Source of the DNA: Tyzzerella sp. UBA1042
Lineage (GTDB): Bacteria > Bacillota > Clostridia > Lachnospirales > Anaerotignaceae
NCBI GenBank assembly: GCA_002316675.1
Contig: DCDZ01000018.1
Location: 1-8,236 of the forward strand
Reading direction: 5' to 3'
DNA length: 8,236 bases
Shown here one piece after another: positions 5,049 through 8,236 of the stretch (positions are counted from its first letter, which is position 1; each line of letters starts with the position of its first letter). The notes under the pieces were generated by a model, which saw only the letters and a program-made list of their open reading frames with translations, was not told the origin of the DNA and searched no databases. The position numbers and the translations under genes were made by a program.

Positions 5049-7193
5049 CTATAGAAACAGTTTTGCAATGCTTGCAAATAAAATGCAGGTGATGACGCCC
5101 AGAACGGCAGGGATCGCAGCCGCAAGGGCAGTCCATTTCCAGCTGTTGGTTTCTTTTTTTATGGTAAGCAGTGTTGTGGAGCAGGGCCAGTGCATCAGGG
5201 AAAACAGCATGGTGCTGATTGCTGTGATCCACGTCCAGCCATGGCTGACGAAAAGGGCCTTCACTTCAGCCAAACTGTCAAGCTCCAAAATGGTTCCTTG
5301 TGCCATATAAATCATGATGATAATGGGAATGACAATCTCGTTTGCCGGAAAGCCGAGAATGAATGCCAAAAGAATAACTCCATCCAGCCCCATCAGTGTT
5401 GCAAAGGGGTCTAAGAAAGCGGCGCAATGGGTAAGCAGGCTTGCGTCGTTTACGGTGATATTTGCCATCAGCCATATAATCATCCCCGCCGGGGCCGCAA
5501 CGATGACAGCCCTGCCCAGAACAAATAGGGTTCTGTCAAAAATAGAGCGAACGATTACCTTGCCGATTTGGGGCTTTCTGTAAGGGGGCAATTCCAGTGT
5601 AAAGGAGGAGGGCACCCCTTGGAGCACTGTTTTAGAGAGAAGCCTTGTGACGGCGAAGGTCATAAAAATACCCAGCAGAATAAAGGCTGTCAACATTACG
5701 GCAGACAAAACGGAGGCGAAGGGGCTTCCCGAGGTACCCACAAAAAACATGGTGATCATGGCAATGAGCGTGGGAAATCTGCCGTTACAGGGAACAAAGT
5801 TATTTGTGAGGATTGCCAGCAGGCGTTCCCTTGGGGAATCAATAATACGGCATCCAATGATACCGGCGGCATTACAGCCAAATCCCATACACATACTCAA
5901 GGCCTGTTTTCCGCAAGCACAGCAGCACTTAAAGGTTTTATCCAGATTATAGGCAACTCTGGGCAGATAGCCTGCATCCTCAAGCAGTGTGAAGAGGGGG
6001 AAGAAGATTGCCATGGGCGGCAGCATGACCGATACAACCCAGCCCAATACACGGAAAACTCCAAGTACAAGGATACCATGCAGCCATTCCGGTGCGTTCA
6101 TATATTGGAAGAAAGCTGTTAAATGGTTTTGCACCTCAAAAAAACCATTGGATAATAGCCGGGAGGGGTAATTGCTTCCTGTAATGGTCAACCAAAACAC
6201 CACTGCAAGGAGGGTCAGCATAATCGGATAGCCTGTGGCTTTACTGGTGAGTATTTTGTCTATCCGTCTGTCGGAAGCGTTATAGCTTTTGTCCTCAAAG
6301 GTAACGGTATCCCGGCAGAGCTCTTCGGCTTGGGCAACAAGAGCTGCAACAATTTTATCTTTCAGTCTGTTTGCGTCAATATGGTATTTATTCAGAATTT
6401 CCTTTGCCTGCTGTGTTGCGTCAACCAGCTCCTGGTCTGCAAGGAGATCAGTGCCTAAATAAGTATTGATTTCTCGTAGGAGGGAGGCATCCTCTTCCAA
6501 TACCTTTAGGCTTAACCAACGGCTGTTGATTTTGTGGCCAAACTTGCGCTCAAGCACCGGCACAAGGGGATCTATGGCTTCCTCTATTTCCAGCTGGTAT
6601 TTTACGGAGAGGGGGTTGCAGGGCAATTTGCCAAGGGCTATCTTGTCAACCACCTCCATCAATCCCTCAAGGCTTTTCTTTTTTCTTGCAATGACGCCGA
6701 TAACTGGTACGCCAAGCTTTGCGGAAAGCTTTTGTTCATCAATTTTGATTTTCTTCCTTTTTGCTTCATCCATAAGATTGATACATACAATCACATTTTT
6801 TGAAATCTCCATGGTCTGCAAAACAAGGTTCAAATTGCGCTCTAAGCACGTCGCATCACATACAACAATGACCCCATCGGGATTGCCGAAGCAAATGAAG
6901 TTTCTGGCTACCTCCTCCTCGGCGGAATGGGCCATGAGGGAGTAGGTTCCGGGAATATCCACAAGAACATAAGATTGCGCCTTTGTTGCACAATAGCCTT
7001 GGGCACTGGTGACGGTTTTACCCGGCCAATTTCCGGTGTGCTGCTTCATACCGGTTAAATTATTAAATACTGTGCTTTTGCCTACGTTGGGATTGCCGGC
7101 AAGGGCAATTACCTTATCCTCTGCAGCTTGCTTTTTGATTTCCAACCCGCTGTCAATGGCCTTGATGCCGGTGGAATGATTGGTCAGCCCCAT
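5049..7193 (-). CDS. feoB: Ferrous iron transporter FeoB
   Basis: A 714-residue inner-membrane Fe(II) transporter with a cytoplasmic GTPase domain. G-domain motifs: G1 GNPNVGKS (33-40), switch region NWPGKT (55-60), G3 DIPG (79-82), G4 NLMD (139-142). A helical spacer region follows to about residue 315. From about 323 come the membrane segments with two Gate regions: GFGCNAAGIIGCR (435-447) and GFPANEIVIPI (614-624). A conserved-looking HWPCST lies at 668-673. A cysteine cluster KCCCACGKQ (420-428) precedes the first gate. There is no fused FeoC. The start at 7193 has AGGAGG (7203-7208) 9 nt upstream. It follows feoA by 25 bp in one operon. Clostridial FeoB proteins commonly look like this; the metal is taken as iron from family knowledge and from the FeoA partner. 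Confidence 0.96.
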   Translation of the reverse strand: MGLTNHSTGIKAIDSGLEIKKQAAEDKVIALAGNPNVGKSTVFNNLTGMKQHTGNWPGKTVTSAQGYCATKAQSYVLVDIPGTYSLMAHSAEEEVARNFICFGNPDGVIVVCDATCLERNLNLVLQTMEISKNVIVCINLMDEAKRKKIKIDEQKLSAKLGVPVIGVIARKKKSLEGLMEVVDKIALGKLPCNPLSVKYQLEIEEAIDPLVPVLERKFGHKINSRWLSLKVLEEDASLLREINTYLGTDLLADQELVDATQQAKEILNKYHIDANRLKDKIVAALVAQAEELCRDTVTFEDKSYNASDRRIDKILTSKATGYPIMLTLLAVVFWLTITGSNYPSRLLSNGFFEVQNHLTAFFQYMNAPEWLHGILVLGVFRVLGWVVSVMLPPMAIFFPLFTLLEDAGYLPRVAYNLDKTFKCCCACGKQALSMCMGFGCNAAGIIGCRIIDSPRERLLAILTNNFVPCNGRFPTLIAMITMFFVGTSGSPFASVLSAVMLTAFILLGIFMTFAVTRLLSKTVLQGVPSSFTLELPPYRKPQIGKVIVRSIFDRTLFVLGRAVIVAAPAGMIIWLMANITVNDASLLTHCAAFLDPFATLMGLDGVILLAFILGFPANEIVIPIIIMIYMAQGTILELDSLAEVKALFVSHGWTWITAISTMLFSLMHWPCSTTLLTIKKETNSWKWTALAAAIPAVLGVITCILFASIAKLFL

Positions 7194-7218
7194 TTTACAA
7201 GTCCTCCTAAATGAATGA

Positions 7219-7452
7219 TTATTTGCGTGTTACAAGGATTTGTTCACAATCTTCGGAACGAATGGCAATGACAGCGCCCCGAATCAAAAAAGCTGTGGGG
7301 TCGCCGCCGGGGCTTCTGCCCAGACATTCAATATCCGTATTTTCAACCAAACCAATATCCAACAACCGGCGACGCATACTTCCAGTGGAAAGTAAGGCAT
7401 TTACAACTGCGCATTCACCGGGACCAATTTCGTTCAGACAATTCATATTCAT
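7219..7452 (-). CDS. feoA: Ferrous iron transport protein FeoA
   Basis: A 77-residue cytoplasmic SH3-like protein of normal FeoA length. FeoA is thought to interact with FeoB and modulate ferrous iron uptake. Typical features are the opening LNEIGPGECAVVNAL, the GSMRRRLLDIGLVENTDIEC block, the GGDPTAFLIRG turn and the closing AIAIRSEDCEQILV-type strand (here GAVIAIRSEDCEQILVTRK). The ATG at 7452 is preferred because AAGGCGG lies 7 nt upstream; the in-frame ATG at 7446 would be too far away. It is the first gene of feoAB, 25 bp before feoB, and divergent from the DtxR/MntR-type regulator across 113 bp that contains a candidate metalloregulator operator. Confidence 0.94.
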   Translation of the reverse strand: MNMNCLNEIGPGECAVVNALLSTGSMRRRLLDIGLVENTDIECLGRSPGGDPTAFLIRGAVIAIRSEDCEQILVTRK

Positions 7453-7476
7453 AGTGATTCCGCCTTTCGAATAAAT

Positions 7477-7498
7477 TTAGGGTAAGGAAACTTTCTAA
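7477..7498. promoter_or_regulatory. Candidate DtxR/MntR-type operator
   Basis: An imperfect dyad bounded by TTAG (7477-7480) and CTAA (7495-7498). The half nearest feoA, TTAGGGTAAGG on the plus strand, closely resembles a DtxR/IdeR half-site (TTAGGTTAG); the other half is degenerate. It lies 25 bp upstream of the feoA start codon and overlaps the predicted feoA transcription start, so metal-loaded regulator would repress feoAB and possibly itself. Assigned from resemblance and position only. Confidence 0.42.
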
Positions 7499-7502
7499 GA
7501 AC

Positions 7503-7531
7503 ATAGTATTCCGGAAAAAAAGAATTGTGAC
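7503..7531 (-). promoter_or_regulatory. Possible feoAB promoter
   Basis: On the minus strand GTCACA (7531-7526) and TACTAT (7508-7503) are separated by 17 bp, each matching four of six consensus bases. Transcription would begin near 7496, inside the candidate operator. No better pair was seen for this strand, and no convincing promoter was found for the divergent regulator. Confidence 0.3.
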
Positions 7532-7565
7532 TGGGAATGAAAATATGATTTAGGGGGACTGGGGA

Positions 7566-8018
7566 ATGCACAAAACAGAGGGCTTTTATACGCTGAAGGG
7601 ATACCAATTGAATGAAACACCGGAGCTGACCACTGCCATGGAGGATTATTTGGAAATGATATGCCGTACAGAAAAGGAAAAGGGGGCTGTTCGGGTAAGG
7701 GATTTATCTGCCATGTTAAATGTAAAGCCGCCTTCGGCGACGAAAATGGTGCAGCAGCTGAATCAATTAGGGTATGTCAATTCCCAAAAATACGGGCAAA
7801 TCCAGTTGACGGACTTGGGAAAAGCGGAAGGAGAATACCTGCTATATCGACACGATGTGATTTCGCAATTTTTATGCATTTTAAATCGATCGGACAATGA
7901 ATTGGAACAGGTGGAGAAAATAGAGCATTTTTTAAATCGAAAAACTGTGGAAAATTTAAGTAAATTGACCCAGTGCTTGCGGGAAAAACAGAAATGCCCT
8001 GAAAGGCCCTTCCTTTGA
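7566..8018 (+). CDS. DtxR/MntR-family metal-dependent transcriptional repressor
   Basis: A 150-residue cytoplasmic regulator. The winged helix-turn-helix covers about 20-85, with VRDLSAMLNVKPPSATKMVQQLNQLGYV as the DNA-binding core and the wing before LTDLGKAEG. The dimerisation and metal-binding part covers about 86-140. Aligning by eye with Bacillus MntR, the ligands D8, E11, H77, E99, E102 and H103 correspond to D27, E30, H96, E117, E120 and H121, all present. DtxR/IdeR has Met and Cys at key positions instead. There is no C-terminal SH3 domain, again as in MntR. The N-terminus is about 19 residues longer than B. subtilis MntR. AGGGGG (7552-7557) lies 8 nt before the ATG, and the next in-frame Met (25) would cut into the first helix. 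Its position divergent from feoAB suggests control of iron uptake, so Fe(II) or Mn(II) are both possible signals. No clear terminator follows. Confidence 0.9.
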   Translation: MHKTEGFYTLKGYQLNETPELTTAMEDYLEMICRTEKEKGAVRVRDLSAMLNVKPPSATKMVQQLNQLGYVNSQKYGQIQLTDLGKAEGEYLLYRHDVISQFLCILNRSDNELEQVEKIEHFLNRKTVENLSKLTQCLREKQKCPERPFL

Positions 8019-8077
8019 TGGGAGAATGAAAATATAAAAAAAGCTGTGCAAAAAATATGAAAATTTCTGAAAACGTT

Positions 8078-8236
8078 TTATAATTTTATGGTTCTTTTTC
8101 TTGAGTTTCTGCGAACTGTAACAGAAAAATAAAGGCAGTTACTCAAAGTACCAATCTGTCGCTTTTTGAAGAAATTAGAAAGACAGTCTTTGGATTTGAT
8201 CTTTTTAGAATCCTCGTGCAGCTGATCCACAACATC
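8078..8236 (-). CDS. Possible 3' end of a gene running into the repeat (partial)
   Basis: On the minus strand one frame is open from the window edge (8236) to a TAA at 8080-8078, 52 codons. The first 15 residues (DVVDQLHEDSKKIKS) look like ordinary charged protein. The next 30 or so codons (KDCLSNFFKKRQIGTLSN onward) are translated from the 90-bp repeat, and the last few from sequence beyond it. A gene whose end has been replaced by the repeat is one reading; chance is another. Only sequence beyond the window can decide. No product is recognisable. Confidence 0.2.
   Translation of the reverse strand, partial: DVVDQLHEDSKKIKSKDCLSNFFKKRQIGTLSNCLYFSVTVRRNSRKRTIKL
8101..8190 (-). repeat. 90-bp interspersed repeat, right copy
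   Basis: The inverted partner of 25-114, with 87 of 90 positions identical. In plus orientation it can fold as TTGAGT (8101-8106) with ACTCAA (8141-8146), stacked on AACTG (8114-8118) with CAGTT (8136-8140), with a 7-nt bulge (8107-8113) and a 17-nt A-rich loop. A second hairpin pairs CTGTC (8156-8160) with GACAG (8182-8186); the left copy carries a mismatch at that stem. It begins 82 bp after the metalloregulator gene. No T-tract follows either hairpin, so it is not an ordinary terminator. Confidence 0.9.

Noticed and set aside
5568..6122. 184-codon plus-strand frame inside feoB
   Set aside because: It is antisense to intact, motif-rich FeoB coding sequence, and its Gly/His/Gln-rich composition is typical of a shadow frame.
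25..8190. Composite transposon bounded by the 90-bp repeats
   Set aside because: The window holds no transposase, integrase or resolvase; the repeats lack recognisable terminal inverted repeats; no target-site duplication is visible outside them; and the enclosed genes are ordinary chromosomal functions.

Overview
The window comes from a low-to-moderate G+C anaerobic Firmicute. The class Clostridia is likely, possibly the Lachnospirales; no finer placement can be supported from sequence alone. The reasons are an oxygen-sensitive pyruvate formate-lyase system, strong AGGAGG-type ribosome binding sites, AT-rich intergenic DNA and a clostridial-style FeoB. There are six intact genes, no RNA genes, no complete mobile element and no CRISPR array.

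Layout. A 90-bp repeat lies at each end (25-114 and 8101-8190) in opposite orientation, 87 of 90 positions identical. Inside the left copy is about 350 bp without a gene, then a LysR-type regulator on the minus strand (464-1348). A 642-bp intergenic region follows. It holds the regulator's own promoter with a canonical ATAG-N7-CTAT box, a run of perfect dyads, a near-consensus promoter (TTGACA-17-TAGAAT), and a ZTP/ZMP ('pfl' motif) riboswitch whose 3' part forms the 5' half of an intrinsic terminator. Downstream of the riboswitch come pflA (activating enzyme, 1991-2704) and pflB (pyruvate formate-lyase, 2727-4958). They end at a strong hairpin shared with the convergent feoAB operon (feoA 7219-7452, feoB 5049-7193, minus strand). 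A DtxR/MntR-type metalloregulator (7566-8018, plus strand) is divergent from feoA, and a DtxR-like dyad lies in the 113 bp between them.

How the genes work together. PflA is a radical-SAM enzyme that installs the glycyl radical on PflB, which then cleaves pyruvate to acetyl-CoA and formate. Formate feeds 10-formyl-tetrahydrofolate and purine synthesis. ZTP/ZMP accumulates when 10-formyl-THF is short, so a ZTP-sensing ON switch on pflA-pflB would raise formate supply when one-carbon units run low. FeoAB imports ferrous iron, and the neighbouring metalloregulator probably controls it. The iron link to PFL (PflA carries a 4Fe-4S cluster) is only suggestive, because the two modules are separately transcribed and convergent.

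The least explained parts are the inverted 90-bp repeats, which have a conserved predicted fold, and the stack of dyads upstream of the pfl promoter. I see no wholly new multi-gene system here.
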